DNA of 64,000 bases from positions 1 through 64,000 of the forward strand of contig JAFGNV010000187.1 of assembly GCA_016926805.1 (NCBI GenBank), read 5' to 3'. The notes under the pieces are model-generated. The model did not search any database, was not told the DNA's origin, and worked only from the letters and a program-made list of their open reading frames with translations. Position numbers and translations under genes: made by a program. This stretch comes from Anaerolineae bacterium. Its GTDB lineage: Bacteria > Chloroflexota > Anaerolineae > 4572-78 > J111. This document shows, piece after piece, positions 39,032 through 49,362 of the stretch. How positions within the stretch are numbered: the first letter of the stretch is position 1; each line of letters opens with the position of its first letter.

Positions 39032-40449
39032 TCGACCGTCAAATTACCGGCCAAATCCCATTCAGCCACATAGAACTTGCCGTAGCGGCCCTGGCTGGTT
39101 TTGTAACAGCCGGTCATCAGGGCGGTGCCGTTGCCGGTATTGATCGGCTGGCCGTAGCTGGCTGTCAGGCACCTATCCAGGGTAATGTCGCCGTAGGACG
39201 AACTCAGGAGCGCCCCTGTGGCACCACGTTGGGGGATAAATTGTTTCTTCTGCCCGTCCCAATAAAAATCCACATCGGAGCCGATGGTATCCTGCACCAC
39301 GCCCTGGTCAAAATCGATACTCTGGCCGTGAACAATACGGTTTCTGCCGCTCCGCAGCACCGGCACGGTGGTGGGGGTAGGTCCGGCCACCTGAATGCTC
39401 AACTGGGCGGTGGTTTCTCCGGCGTCGTTGCGAGCGATGAGGGTATAGGTGGTGTCGCTGGTAGGGGCAATGGTTTTGCTGCCCGGCGCAACCACGCCCT
39501 CTTCCACCCCGTTGTGGCGCAGATAGGCCGTTTTGGCATTGGCCAGATCCCAATTGAGGGTCACGCTCTCGCCAGGGGCGATAATGTAACGGTCGGCGGT
39601 AAAACTGTAGATGGTAGGTTTGAAATTATCGGTCCCCAAATCCGATGGCGCCGTTTCCGTTGCCGGAGCGCTGGGTTCGGGGGGTATCTCGGCCACTGGC
39701 ACGCCGCCGGTGTTGATGGCAGAGGAGAATTCGCCCCCTGCGGCCACCCAGCCCACCTCGCCCTGCGCCGAGGGATAGACAATCTGCCACCAGTAACCCA
39801 GTTCGTCCCGGCCCACAATTTCGGCAGACTGGTTCTGGGCCAACCGGCCGATAACGGGGTAAGCCGTGCCCGGCCCGCTCCGAACGTTCAGGGCAATCAG
39901 AGCCGTAACAATGGGTTTGAGTTTAACCTGATCGCCGGTTGACCCAGGTGTGGGGGTAGGTATGGGTATGGACGTTGCCGGGGGCGAGGTAGGGGTATCG
40001 GGCACAGCCGTGGGCAGCAGTTCAACCGGCACCGGCGTGGGGAGTATCTCGCTCCCGGTATCGCCCACCTCAACCACCACCTGAACCGGCTCACTGGAAT
40101 CACCGTCCAAACTAAAGGCCACGGCCTGAATAACGTAGCTGCCATCGCGCTCGGGTGTCCACACGTAACTGGCCACAAAGGCGTTAACCGGCGGGTTGAC
40201 CACTTCCACGTAAACCGGTTTGCCGTTGATGGTCACCTCTACCTGAGCCACCCCCACTGCATCGGTCGCGCCAAATTCCAGGGTAACCGCTTGCCCCACG
40301 GTAAAGCGGCTGCCCTCACCTGGCGCCGATATGGTCACAACGGGTCGGTCGGATTGGGCCGCTGGCTTACCCGATGTGGCGCAGGCAGTGACTGCCAGAA
40401 ATAGTCCCAGGATAATCAGCAAGATAAATCGTCGGCTAAACTTCCTCAT
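39007..40449 (-). CDS. Lipoprotein with Ig-like and bacterial SH3 domains
   Basis: Lipobox LAVTAC; SH3b ALNVRSGPGTAYPVIGRLAQNQSAEIVGRDELGYWWQI. Confidence 0.82.
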   Translation of the reverse strand: MRKFSRRFILLIILGLFLAVTACATSGKPAAQSDRPVVTISAPGEGSRFTVGQAVTLEFGATDAVGVAQVEVTINGKPVYVEVVNPPVNAFVASYVWTPERDGSYVIQAVAFSLDGDSSEPVQVVVEVGDTGSEILPTPVPVELLPTAVPDTPTSPPATSIPIPTPTPGSTGDQVKLKPIVTALIALNVRSGPGTAYPVIGRLAQNQSAEIVGRDELGYWWQIVYPSAQGEVGWVAAGGEFSSAINTGGVPVAEIPPEPSAPATETAPSDLGTDNFKPTIYSFTADRYIIAPGESVTLNWDLANAKTAYLRHNGVEEGVVAPGSKTIAPTSDTTYTLIARNDAGETTAQLSIQVAGPTPTTVPVLRSGRNRIVHGQSIDFDQGVVQDTIGSDVDFYWDGQKKQFIPQRGATGALLSSSYGDITLDRCLTASYGQPINTGNGTALMTGCYKTSQGRYGKFYVAEWDLAGNLTVEWLTWDYR

Positions 40450-40675
40450 CAGACCTCTCCTTTGTTCAAACGCCTGATTGATCCATTTTCTTGCGGTCAG
40501 CGGCAACAACTATGCCCGGCATAAATCAATAACAAATGGGATTGGACGAACTTTGGGCGACGCGGTTGGTGGTTGCCTGATAAAAAATCGTCATCTGAGG
40601 TAGGGTAGATCGGCGAGACTACCGGGGAATTTGATGCCAACTTTTAAACAACGTGGCGGCAGAATTGCCCGATCC

Positions 40676-41410
40676 TCACCAAGCCGTAACCGGCGATGGT
40701 TGCGGTTCATAACGTCCTTGCCGATCATTTTGCCGTACCGCAAAAATGTCCCGAAACATGCGAACAGTATCACGTACCGGATGGACCTTGCTTTCGGCCT
40801 GGTAATACCAGTGAATGGGGACCTCGATGATGCGGTAGCCTCGTTTTTGGGCAATATACAGGATTTCCACGTCGAACCCGAAGCCAGCAATGGTTTGGCA
40901 GGAGAAGAGGTCCCGGGTTACGGAATGGTGAAAACATTTGAACCCGCACTGGGTATCTTCAAAACCCGGCACGGCCAACACCTTGACCAGCCAATTGAAG
41001 ACCCGTCCCATCATGTGACGATAACCCGGCTCGTTATAACGAATAGCCCCTTTTGCTTCGCGGGAGCCAATGGCTATCTGGTAACTGTTTTGTTGGGGAG
41101 GTAAAAATTTGGGTAATTCGGTGATAGGCATGGCCAGGTCGGCATCACACAACAGGGTATATTCACCCCTGGCTTGCAGCATGCCAACTTTCACGGCATG
41201 GCCTTTGCCTCCGTGCTCGGCCCGGATCAAGCGCACACCGGGGTGTTGGGTCGAAAGCGCTTCGACAATTTCGGGCGTGCGGTCAACACTGCCATCATCG
41301 ACAATCAGTACCTCGGCTTCGTAATCCTGGCCAGTGATGAATTCAGTCACCTGGGACAGAGTGCGCGGCAACCGAGACTCCTCGTTGTAGGCCGGAATCA
41401 CTATGGTCAA
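40676..41410 (-). CDS. GT2 glycosyltransferase, dolichyl/polyprenyl-phosphate hexose synthase-like
   Basis: TIVIPAYNEESRLPRTL, VLIVDDGSVDRTPEIV, LLCDADLAMP, DTQCGFKCF. Confidence 0.92.
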   Translation of the reverse strand: MTIVIPAYNEESRLPRTLSQVTEFITGQDYEAEVLIVDDGSVDRTPEIVEALSTQHPGVRLIRAEHGGKGHAVKVGMLQARGEYTLLCDADLAMPITELPKFLPPQQNSYQIAIGSREAKGAIRYNEPGYRHMMGRVFNWLVKVLAVPGFEDTQCGFKCFHHSVTRDLFSCQTIAGFGFDVEILYIAQKRGYRIIEVPIHWYYQAESKVHPVRDTVRMFRDIFAVRQNDRQGRYEPQPSPVTAW

Positions 41411-41616
41411 AAAAGGGGAGGAAATTTGACGATTGATAGTGCTCTACTCCAAACAACTAAAATGGCCTCGCCCGTGGCAACGAAGGCAAGGCATGATACA
41501 CGTCCCCTGTTCTTTTGGCAAAAACGGATTTATGACCAATACCCCAACTGGTCATCTTGTTAAGCCTTTGCTATAATGCAGGCTACATACTGTCAGCAGT
41601 TATCCTTTAGCGGAGC

Positions 41617-42363
41617 ATGTCAGTGGATATACGAGAACTTGTGGAGCAATATCATGCCGGGAATCGTGATTTTAGAGGCGTCGACCTGACCGGTTTTGTG
41701 TTATATGGCGTCAATCTGAGCGAAGCCAATTTCCAGCGGGCCAATTTGAGCAAGGCCAAATTGATAGAAGCCAATTTACGGGGCTGCAATTTAAGCGAGT
41801 CCATTTTAATTGAGGTCAATCTCACCCATGCCGATTTGAGTCATAGCAACCTCAATTGGGCTAAATTGAACGGGGCCAATCTGGTCCAGGCCAAACTCAT
41901 GCAAACCAATATGATTGAAGTGAATCTGAGCCGAACCAAATTATACGAGGCCGATCTTAGCGAGGCTATTCTCAGTTGGGCCGATTTGAGCTGGGCCAAA
42001 CTGTACGAAGCTCAACTAAGCTGGGCCAACCTCAACGGGGCTAACCTGAGCCGGGCCCGCCTCATTGCTGCAAATTTGAACGAAGTAGACCTCAGCGAAG
42101 CCGGTTTGGCCTCGGCGGATTTGAGTTATGCCGACTTGCGCGAGGCCAAGTTAAGATTCGCCAATCTGGAAGAGGCCATTCTGCGTCGCGCTAATCTCAG
42201 TGGCACCGACTTGCGTGACGTCAATCTCGCCGAAGCCGACCTGACCGGGGCACAGTTGAATTGGGCCAACCTGAGCGGGGCCAAAGTGAGTCAGGATCAA
42301 CTGGACCGGGCGGCCGGTCTGGAAGGCGTCATCCTGCCCGATGGGTCGATTTATGCCGGGTAA
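41617..42363 (+). CDS. Pentapeptide-repeat protein
   Basis: Continuous A(N/D)LSx/AKL repeats over about 200 aa. Confidence 0.92.
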   Translation: MSVDIRELVEQYHAGNRDFRGVDLTGFVLYGVNLSEANFQRANLSKAKLIEANLRGCNLSESILIEVNLTHADLSHSNLNWAKLNGANLVQAKLMQTNMIEVNLSRTKLYEADLSEAILSWADLSWAKLYEAQLSWANLNGANLSRARLIAANLNEVDLSEAGLASADLSYADLREAKLRFANLEEAILRRANLSGTDLRDVNLAEADLTGAQLNWANLSGAKVSQDQLDRAAGLEGVILPDGSIYAG

Positions 42364-44857
42364 GCTAAACCCCAAATACCAACGCCGTCTGCTGGCTTTG
42401 TGTTTGGGGCTGTTCTTATTTTCCATTTATCTATTCAGTTATCGGGGCGGCTTTCACTCGATTGACGAGGTGGCCATGTATGCGGTTACCGAAAGCCTTG
42501 CCAAATTCGGTCGTTTTAACATCGATCAAATTGCCTGGATTCAGTGGACGACCACTCAAGCCGAGGCCCAGGGTTTTTTTGGCCAGGACGGACACGTTTA
42601 CTCCAAAAAAGGCCTGGCCCTCTCTTTGGCACAGGTTCCCTTCTATTGGCTGGCCCTGCATCTACCGGGCATTGGCATGCTGCAAACCGTGTCGCTGCTG
42701 AATGTGGTGATTACCGCGGCCACCGGTCTGCTTATCTTCATGTTTCTCCACCGGCTGAATTTCTCCACCCAAACCTGTGTTGTTACTGCTTTAATTTTTG
42801 GCCTGGCCACCATTGCCGCTGTATACGCCAAGTATCTCTTCAGCGAACCGCTGGCCGGATTGTTATTGCTGCTAGCGGCCTACATGCTATTTGCCTATGG
42901 TCAAGAGGGGGGACTGCGGCATGTGGTCATTGCCGGGCTGGCCGCCGGTTTTGCTGTTGTCACCCGCGCCAACAATCTATTTACCCTGCCGGTGTTTGGG
43001 TTATATTTGATCTGGATTACAGGCCGACCCGTTACTAAAGTTCAGCGAGATCATGGACCGCAGACCGCGTATTCTGTATTCCGTATTCTGTACCTCGCCT
43101 TACGTTCAGTCCTCATTCCCCTCGTGGTATTCATCGCCGCTCTGGCCATTCCCGGCCTTATTCTGATGGGCTACAACGCTATTCGCTCCGGCAACCCGTT
43201 TGACACCGGCTACGATCTGGCCCTCTTTTCGCCCAATATTCTGCTGGGACTCTATAAATTATTGTTCAGCCCCTTGCGGGGTTTGTTTGTCTACACGCCC
43301 ATCTTGTTGTTGAGCCTGCCCGGCTGGTGGTATCTGCGTAAAACCCATCCGGCCGAGGCCTGGCTTTTAGCCGGGTTGGTCGGAATTACGCTTGTGCTTT
43401 TCTCAGCCTGGTCCTCCGGCGAGGGGCTTTCCTGGGGCAGCCGTTTTCTGGTGCCGGTGATTCCCTTTTTTCTGATTAGCCTGGCACCAATGGTTGAAAA
43501 GACAGTAAGTAGTGGGGTAGCAAATAGCAGCATGAGCTGGTTGCCCCCCTCCAGCTCTTTCCACAGGGGGGAGAATCCGCCAACTTTCCTCCCTTTGGGG
43601 GGGATTGAGGAAGGGCTTTCCACCCAAACGGGATTTACCGCCCTACGCCTTACGTTTTACGCTCTGCTCCTTCTCTCCCTGCTCATCCAATTCCTCGGTA
43701 TCGCTATCAACCCCTGGATTTTTCTGGCCAGGCTGCAAGAAAAATTTGGTGGGGAGTTCTTTTTAGAAAAAACTGCCGCCCTTTACAACTTTCGTTATAA
43801 CCAAATTGCCGGACAAATCCAGGCCTGGTCGCTGCAAAATTCAGACGTGGCCTGGTGGCAACCGTGGGGATTCGATGGGCTGGCCTTTGGTTTGAGCCTG
43901 GTTTTGGTTTTATTCTCCGGCTGGCTCCTGTGGCAACAACTGGCCGCCCACCACCGGCCATCGACCGCTACAAAAAAATTTACCAACCTCACCCCTCACC
44001 CTTCATCCTTCACCCTTTATGCCTCCCTCCTACTCCTTCCGGCCATCATCACCTACGCCCTGCTCGCCCGCTACTACCACACCGACCGGCAATTCGGCCC
44101 ACCCGACGACACCTACACTCGCGCGCTCAACACGGCGGCAAGCCGGGGTAATAGTGACGATCAAATCGCCACCGTGGCCCAATACCACTATCACGTACCG
44201 ATGAATCGCTTCAAGGCCAGCATTCCCCTCACCGGCTTTGCGCAACAATCGTGGCCGCTGCCACAAACCGCCCTGCCACTATTGCGAGATGTTACGGCTG
44301 GATCAAGTGTATGGCTGGTGACCGTCGGTTTTCAACCCGCCGCGGCCAGCAACGCCGCCGAGCAATGGCTAACCTTCAACACCTTCAAAGTCAGCGATGA
44401 ATGGCTGGACGGCAGCGTGCGCTTGGCGCGTTATGCCACCCAAAAACCAAAAACAATCCGCCCCATCAATGCCACGCTGGGCCAGGCAGAAGTGCAGTTA
44501 GCCGAAGTCAACTTGGTGGAAACAATCCAACCCGGAGCAACTCTGCCCGTGGAATTTTTCTGGTTGGCGCTCGATCAGCCCCAAGCGGACTACAATCTCT
44601 TCCTCCAACTTCTCGATATGGACGGAACTCTCATTGCCCAGCACGATAACCCGCCCAATGGTGGCTACACACCCACCTCCACCTGGCAGCCCGGCCAGCC
44701 TGTCACCACCCGCCACGCTCTGGCTCTCCCGGCCGATCTGGCTCCCGGCGAATATCAATTGATTGCGGGCCTGTACCATCCGGTCACCGGAGTGCGTTTG
44801 GCCGTGGCCAGCGGCGGTGATTGGGTCAATTTGGGCAGTGTCACCATCAAACGTTAA
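42341..44857 (+). CDS. GT-C-like multi-TM glycosyltransferase with C-terminal accessory domain
   Basis: N-terminal acidic loop GGFHSIDEVAMYAVTESL, many TM helices, C-terminal ADYNLFLQLLDMDGTLIAQHDNPPNGGYTPTSTW...GEYQLIAGLYHPVTGVRL. Confidence 0.8.
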   Translation: MGRFMPGKLNPKYQRRLLALCLGLFLFSIYLFSYRGGFHSIDEVAMYAVTESLAKFGRFNIDQIAWIQWTTTQAEAQGFFGQDGHVYSKKGLALSLAQVPFYWLALHLPGIGMLQTVSLLNVVITAATGLLIFMFLHRLNFSTQTCVVTALIFGLATIAAVYAKYLFSEPLAGLLLLLAAYMLFAYGQEGGLRHVVIAGLAAGFAVVTRANNLFTLPVFGLYLIWITGRPVTKVQRDHGPQTAYSVFRILYLALRSVLIPLVVFIAALAIPGLILMGYNAIRSGNPFDTGYDLALFSPNILLGLYKLLFSPLRGLFVYTPILLLSLPGWWYLRKTHPAEAWLLAGLVGITLVLFSAWSSGEGLSWGSRFLVPVIPFFLISLAPMVEKTVSSGVANSSMSWLPPSSSFHRGENPPTFLPLGGIEEGLSTQTGFTALRLTFYALLLLSLLIQFLGIAINPWIFLARLQEKFGGEFFLEKTAALYNFRYNQIAGQIQAWSLQNSDVAWWQPWGFDGLAFGLSLVLVLFSGWLLWQQLAAHHRPSTATKKFTNLTPHPSSFTLYASLLLLPAIITYALLARYYHTDRQFGPPDDTYTRALNTAASRGNSDDQIATVAQYHYHVPMNRFKASIPLTGFAQQSWPLPQTALPLLRDVTAGSSVWLVTVGFQPAAASNAAEQWLTFNTFKVSDEWLDGSVRLARYATQKPKTIRPINATLGQAEVQLAEVNLVETIQPGATLPVEFFWLALDQPQADYNLFLQLLDMDGTLIAQHDNPPNGGYTPTSTWQPGQPVTTRHALALPADLAPGEYQLIAGLYHPVTGVRLAVASGGDWVNLGSVTIKR
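43069..43114 (+). repeat. Heptamer short tandem repeat inside CDS
   Basis: GTATTCT GTATTCC GTATTCT GTACCTC followed by GCCTTACGTTC AGTCCTC. Confidence 0.75.
43643..43663 (+). repeat. Heptamer short tandem repeat inside CDS
   Basis: CTACGCC TTACGTT TTACGCT. Confidence 0.65.
43991..44025 (+). repeat. Heptamer short tandem repeat inside CDS
   Basis: ACCCCTC ACCCTTC ATCCTTC ACCCTTT ATGCCTC. Confidence 0.75.
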
Positions 44858-44866
44858 ACAGGAACC

Positions 44867-47632
44867 ATGAAATTACCAAACCTGCCGCAAAAACTGATTA
44901 TCCTGGGCCTGACGTTGTTTGCCTTTTTCCTGCGCGCTTACCGGCTCGACTTTCAGAGCTACTGGATTGACGAGGGCTGGACCGTGTACTTTGCCAACCT
45001 CTCCCTGGCCGAGTTGTGGCATTTGCTGCAAGTCGCCGAGATTATGCCCCCCTTCTACCATCCTTCTACCATTTACTGGGTCAAACTGGTCGGTGATAGT
45101 GAGTTTGCCATGCGGTTCTACTCGCTGGTGTTTGGGGTTATGGCGGTTCCTTTCACCTATCGGTTAGGTAAGGCCCTGGGCGATGACCGTCTGGGCCTGC
45201 TGGTTGCCCTATTGATGGTCGTATCGCCCTACCAAATCTGGCACTCGCAAGAAGCGCGGATGTACAGCATCCTCACCGCCGCCTCGGCAATGAGTATGTG
45301 GGGCTTTGTGAAGTGGTATCAACGCGGCGGTTGGCGTAACTGGTTCATTTACATGGTTGGCATGGTTTGGGCCATCATGACCCACTACCACGGGGTGGTA
45401 CTTATTGGCATTCAGGGTTTGTTCTTGCTGCTCACCTGGCGCCGTCATTGGCGGGGGTATTTGCGCTGGGGCGCCTCACTTATGGTAATGCTGCTCATTT
45501 TTCTTCCCTGGCTCATCTCTGGCGGAAATTTGCTGCAAAGCTACATTAATTGGATCACCCAACCCACGCTGTGGGACTCGTATCTCCGCAGCGCCATTGC
45601 CTACAGCGTTGGCGAGCTGGTTCCCCCCGCTCAGGCCCTTCCTCTGGTTCTGGTGTTTGTTGTTACCTATGGCCTGGGATTAATCTATACCACATGCCGC
45701 CGGTGGGGAAAATGGGACGGCCCGGAAATGCTGGCCTTTTTAATAGCCTATACCCTTGTCCCCAACCTCGCAGCCTGGCTCTATGGCGAGTTCCGCACTA
45801 CGGTTTATTTTGAACGCTACCTGATTCTGGTTCAGATTGGTTACTTGCTGACCGTGGCTATTGGAATTTTGGCCGTGGTTGATGGCTTACCTCGTTTGAT
45901 AGCCTACTTCAAACACCATCAGCCTGCCCTACAATCAACATCACTATCAAGATTTACCGCTGCCCTCCTACTCCTCACCCTGGTTGGCATCAACGGTTGG
46001 GTGCTCAATCACTATTATGATGACCCCCTTTACGCCAGGCCCAACTGGCGAGCCGTAGCCAAAACCATCGAAGCCTTCGGCCAGCCCGGCGACGCCATCC
46101 TGCTCACTGGCGACGGTGGGGAGCATGCCTTTAACTATTACTACCACGGCAACTTGCCTGTGTATTATCCCTTTAACATCTCCCCCCATCGCCAGGAACA
46201 ACGCCCAGAGGGTGAAAAAGCCCGGCAATTGCTGGCCGACATCGTGGCCAAACATCAACGCCTGTGGTATACGCCCTACGGCATGTATCTTGATCCAATG
46301 CTGGAGAACTGGCTGGCCGAACACACTTACCCGGCCTGGCACAGCTGGCTGGGCCGCAAACGGTTGGCGCTATACGATACCCAGGTTGTTACGGGTCGGT
46401 TAGAAACCCTCAACGCCCATTTTGCCGACTCCTCCGGCCAGGGGCCAATCCTGGTCAGCCTTGCCCTGCCAAACGATTCCACCGCCGCCAGCGACCTGCT
46501 ACCTCTCACGCTCACCTGGCAAACCGAAACCTCCCTCTCCACCAACTACCAGCTATCCCTGCGCCTCCTCAACCCCTTTGGCGACACCTTCAGCCAAAGC
46601 GACTGGCCACCCCTGACGGCTATTACCCCAACCTCTGCCTGGCCCACACATCAACCTATCCTCGACCGGCGTAGCCTGTGGATTCCCGCCGATGTCCCCC
46701 CCGGCGTCTACGCCCTGCAACTGGTCGTCTACAACCCGGCCTCCGGCCAGCCTCTTGGCGAGCCGGTGACAATTTTCGGCATCAGCGTAGACGCCGCCCG
46801 GATAACCCCACCCCTCCCGGCCCTCTCCATACCCCATCCAATGCACCAATCCCTGGGCAACCTGACCCTGGTGGGCTATGCCGCGCCCGACCAAATCCAG
46901 CCCGGCCAACAGACCTGGTTGTGGCTCTATTGGCAGGTCCAAACCATCCCCAATCCGCAAACCGTTACTCGCTTGACCCTCAGCAGCGAAGGCGACATCA
47001 TTACCCTCGATCTCCCCCTGACCGAATCCGTCGGCCCGGTCGACTTATGGCAACCGGGGCAGGTGCGGCGGGCCGTGTATCATTTGCCCACCAGTCCCCG
47101 TTTAAACGGCCCCCAGGCAACCATCACCGTCGCGCTGGTCTCGCCGGAGGGACAGGTTAGCGGGGAAACGAGCGTGGCCCGGGTAAACCTGCAAACCCGC
47201 CCCCGCCAATTTGAGGTTCCCGACCTTGCCCATCCCACCAATATCACTCTGGGCGATGCGGCGCAGATCAAACTTCTCGGCTACGATGTGCCCGCTCCCA
47301 GACTCAACCCTGGTGATACCCTGCCGGTCACGCTCTACTGGCAAGCTGGGGCCGAGATGGACCTGGACTACACCGTGTTTGTGCAACTGCTCAACGCGGC
47401 CGGGCTGGTGGTCAGCCAGGTCGACCTGCCGCCCCTGGCCGGAGCTGCCCCCACCACCACCTGGCTCCCCGGCGAAATCCTGACCGATGCCTACACCCTC
47501 CCCCTGCCGCCCGACCTGCCACCCGGCAACTACCGCCTCATTACCGGCCTCTACCACGCCCCCACTGGGCAACGGTTGCCGGTGTCTGCTGGGGGTGATT
47601 TTGTGGAGTTGCCCCAAATTGCGGTAAAATAG
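44867..47632 (+). CDS. GT39/ArnT-like membrane glycosyltransferase with several C-terminal beta-domains
   Basis: RAYRLDFQSYWIDEGWTVYFANLSLAELW (DE loop), SPYQIWHSQEARMYSIL, C-terminal LDYTVFVQLLNAAGLVVSQVDLPP...PPGNYRLITGLYHAPTGQRLPV. Confidence 0.88.
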   Translation: MKLPNLPQKLIILGLTLFAFFLRAYRLDFQSYWIDEGWTVYFANLSLAELWHLLQVAEIMPPFYHPSTIYWVKLVGDSEFAMRFYSLVFGVMAVPFTYRLGKALGDDRLGLLVALLMVVSPYQIWHSQEARMYSILTAASAMSMWGFVKWYQRGGWRNWFIYMVGMVWAIMTHYHGVVLIGIQGLFLLLTWRRHWRGYLRWGASLMVMLLIFLPWLISGGNLLQSYINWITQPTLWDSYLRSAIAYSVGELVPPAQALPLVLVFVVTYGLGLIYTTCRRWGKWDGPEMLAFLIAYTLVPNLAAWLYGEFRTTVYFERYLILVQIGYLLTVAIGILAVVDGLPRLIAYFKHHQPALQSTSLSRFTAALLLLTLVGINGWVLNHYYDDPLYARPNWRAVAKTIEAFGQPGDAILLTGDGGEHAFNYYYHGNLPVYYPFNISPHRQEQRPEGEKARQLLADIVAKHQRLWYTPYGMYLDPMLENWLAEHTYPAWHSWLGRKRLALYDTQVVTGRLETLNAHFADSSGQGPILVSLALPNDSTAASDLLPLTLTWQTETSLSTNYQLSLRLLNPFGDTFSQSDWPPLTAITPTSAWPTHQPILDRRSLWIPADVPPGVYALQLVVYNPASGQPLGEPVTIFGISVDAARITPPLPALSIPHPMHQSLGNLTLVGYAAPDQIQPGQQTWLWLYWQVQTIPNPQTVTRLTLSSEGDIITLDLPLTESVGPVDLWQPGQVRRAVYHLPTSPRLNGPQATITVALVSPEGQVSGETSVARVNLQTRPRQFEVPDLAHPTNITLGDAAQIKLLGYDVPAPRLNPGDTLPVTLYWQAGAEMDLDYTVFVQLLNAAGLVVSQVDLPPLAGAAPTTTWLPGEILTDAYTLPLPPDLPPGNYRLITGLYHAPTGQRLPVSAGGDFVELPQIAVK

Positions 47633-47662
47633 GCATTCACCACAGTTATGAGACAAAAACCA

Positions 47663-48496
47663 ATGTCAAAAATGTCAGATCAGGCTTACCTTTTAACAAA
47701 CCAATACAAGAATGCCGCCAACCTGAACGCCCGATTTCAACTGCATGCCCTTTTCAGTACCAACAAGTACGGTTGGCATCAATGGGTTTTCGATCACTTC
47801 AATCTGGCCGCCCCCAGCCGAATCCTTGAATTGGGCTGTGGCTCCGGTTATTTATGGTTGGAGAATCTGGAACGTATTCCCCAGAGTTGGGAAATCACCC
47901 TCTCCGACTTCTCAGCGGGAATGGTGGACCAGGCCCAGGTCAATCTGCAAACCAGCCAGCGTCCCTTCAACTTTGAAACTATCGATGCGCAATCCATTCC
48001 TTACGACGATGAAACTTTCGACGCGGTCATTGCCAATCATATGCTCTACCACGTACCGGATATGGCCAGGGCGTTGGTGGAAATGCGGCGAGTTCTGAAA
48101 CCCGGCGGACGTTTTTACGCCTCAACCGTGGGTGAAATGCACATGCGCGAACTCGATGAGTTAGCCCGCAAGTTTGAGCCTGACGTAGCATTACTATTTG
48201 ATGGAGATCAAACCCATGCCTTTACTCTTGAAAATGGGGCCGACCATCTGTCACCCTGGTTCAGCAGGGTTACCCTGCATCAATATGAAGATGCTCTGGA
48301 AATTACCAGCGCTGAACCTCTGGTGGCTTATGTCCTGTCGATGTTGAGACTCACCGAAACCATGCTGGTGGGAAATAGGATCGCCGAATTTACCGATTTT
48401 ATCAAACAAGAATTGGCACGGCACGGTTCGATCCACGTGAGCAAAGCCTCCGGCCTTTTCGAAGCAGTTCGAATGGACGATGAGAGGATACCTTGA
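47663..48496 (+). CDS. SAM-dependent class I methyltransferase
   Basis: ILELGCGSGYLWLENL, TLSDFSAGMVDQAQ, FDAVIANHMLYHVPDMARALVEMRRVLKPGGRFYASTVG. Confidence 0.92.
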   Translation: MSKMSDQAYLLTNQYKNAANLNARFQLHALFSTNKYGWHQWVFDHFNLAAPSRILELGCGSGYLWLENLERIPQSWEITLSDFSAGMVDQAQVNLQTSQRPFNFETIDAQSIPYDDETFDAVIANHMLYHVPDMARALVEMRRVLKPGGRFYASTVGEMHMRELDELARKFEPDVALLFDGDQTHAFTLENGADHLSPWFSRVTLHQYEDALEITSAEPLVAYVLSMLRLTETMLVGNRIAEFTDFIKQELARHGSIHVSKASGLFEAVRMDDERIP

Positions 48497-49362
48497 GTGC
48501 TACAACTTACTCCAACGCCGAAGCGTTTTTGCAGACAACCCAGAAATTTCTGGAAGAAAACGAAGCCGCCAACAGCCTGTTGCTGGGCATTTGCTTCTGG
48601 CTCAAACATAATCCCGACCGGGTCAAAACGACGCCCTACTTGATGACGGTTGAGGCTGGGGGTAGCTTGGTTTTGGCCGCGGTGATGACCCCACCCCACA
48701 ACCTGGTCATTTACGGACAAACTACCAACCGTCAGGCATTCGCGATCTTCACGCAAAGGTTACTGGTAGATAATATTTCGCCGCCCGGCGTGTTGGGTCC
48801 GGCGCAGGTGGCCCAGGGTTTTGCCTCAGCCTGGGCTGAAGCGTCCAGAATAGAATTCAAAGACGGGATGCGCCAGCGTATTTACGAGTTGCGCAACGTC
48901 ATCCCGCCGCAACAGGCAACGCCCGGCCAAATGCGCCTGGCCACAGAGGATGAAGTCGATCTGGTCACCGCATGGGCGCTTGCCTTTCAGTCTGAGGCGT
49001 TGCAGCCAGGCGACCCCGGCGAAACCCGCGAGATGATAGAACATCGAATTGGCCAGCAGGAGATTTTTCTGTGGGACTGTGGGCAGCCCGTCTCGATGGC
49101 AGCCAAAGCCCGGCCCATTTCAAACGGCATCTCGGTCAATCTGGTCTATACCCCTCCTGAATTCAGGCGACGCGGCTACGCCACCGCAGTTGTGGCCGCC
49201 TTAAGCCAACTGCTGTTAGACTCGGGCTGGCAATTTTGCGCCTTGTTTACCGATTTATCCAATCCAACCTCAAATCACATTTATCAGGCAATCGGTTATA
49301 CGCCCGTGTGTGACTTTAATGAATATATTTTTGCCCCGGCAACAAACGAGAAATCGCCGTGA
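48493..49362 (+). CDS. GNAT-family N-acetyltransferase
   Basis: VNLVYTPPEFRRRGYATAVVAALSQLLLDSG; 4-bp overlap with the methyltransferase. Confidence 0.85.
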   Translation: MSATTYSNAEAFLQTTQKFLEENEAANSLLLGICFWLKHNPDRVKTTPYLMTVEAGGSLVLAAVMTPPHNLVIYGQTTNRQAFAIFTQRLLVDNISPPGVLGPAQVAQGFASAWAEASRIEFKDGMRQRIYELRNVIPPQQATPGQMRLATEDEVDLVTAWALAFQSEALQPGDPGETREMIEHRIGQQEIFLWDCGQPVSMAAKARPISNGISVNLVYTPPEFRRRGYATAVVAALSQLLLDSGWQFCALFTDLSNPTSNHIYQAIGYTPVCDFNEYIFAPATNEKSP

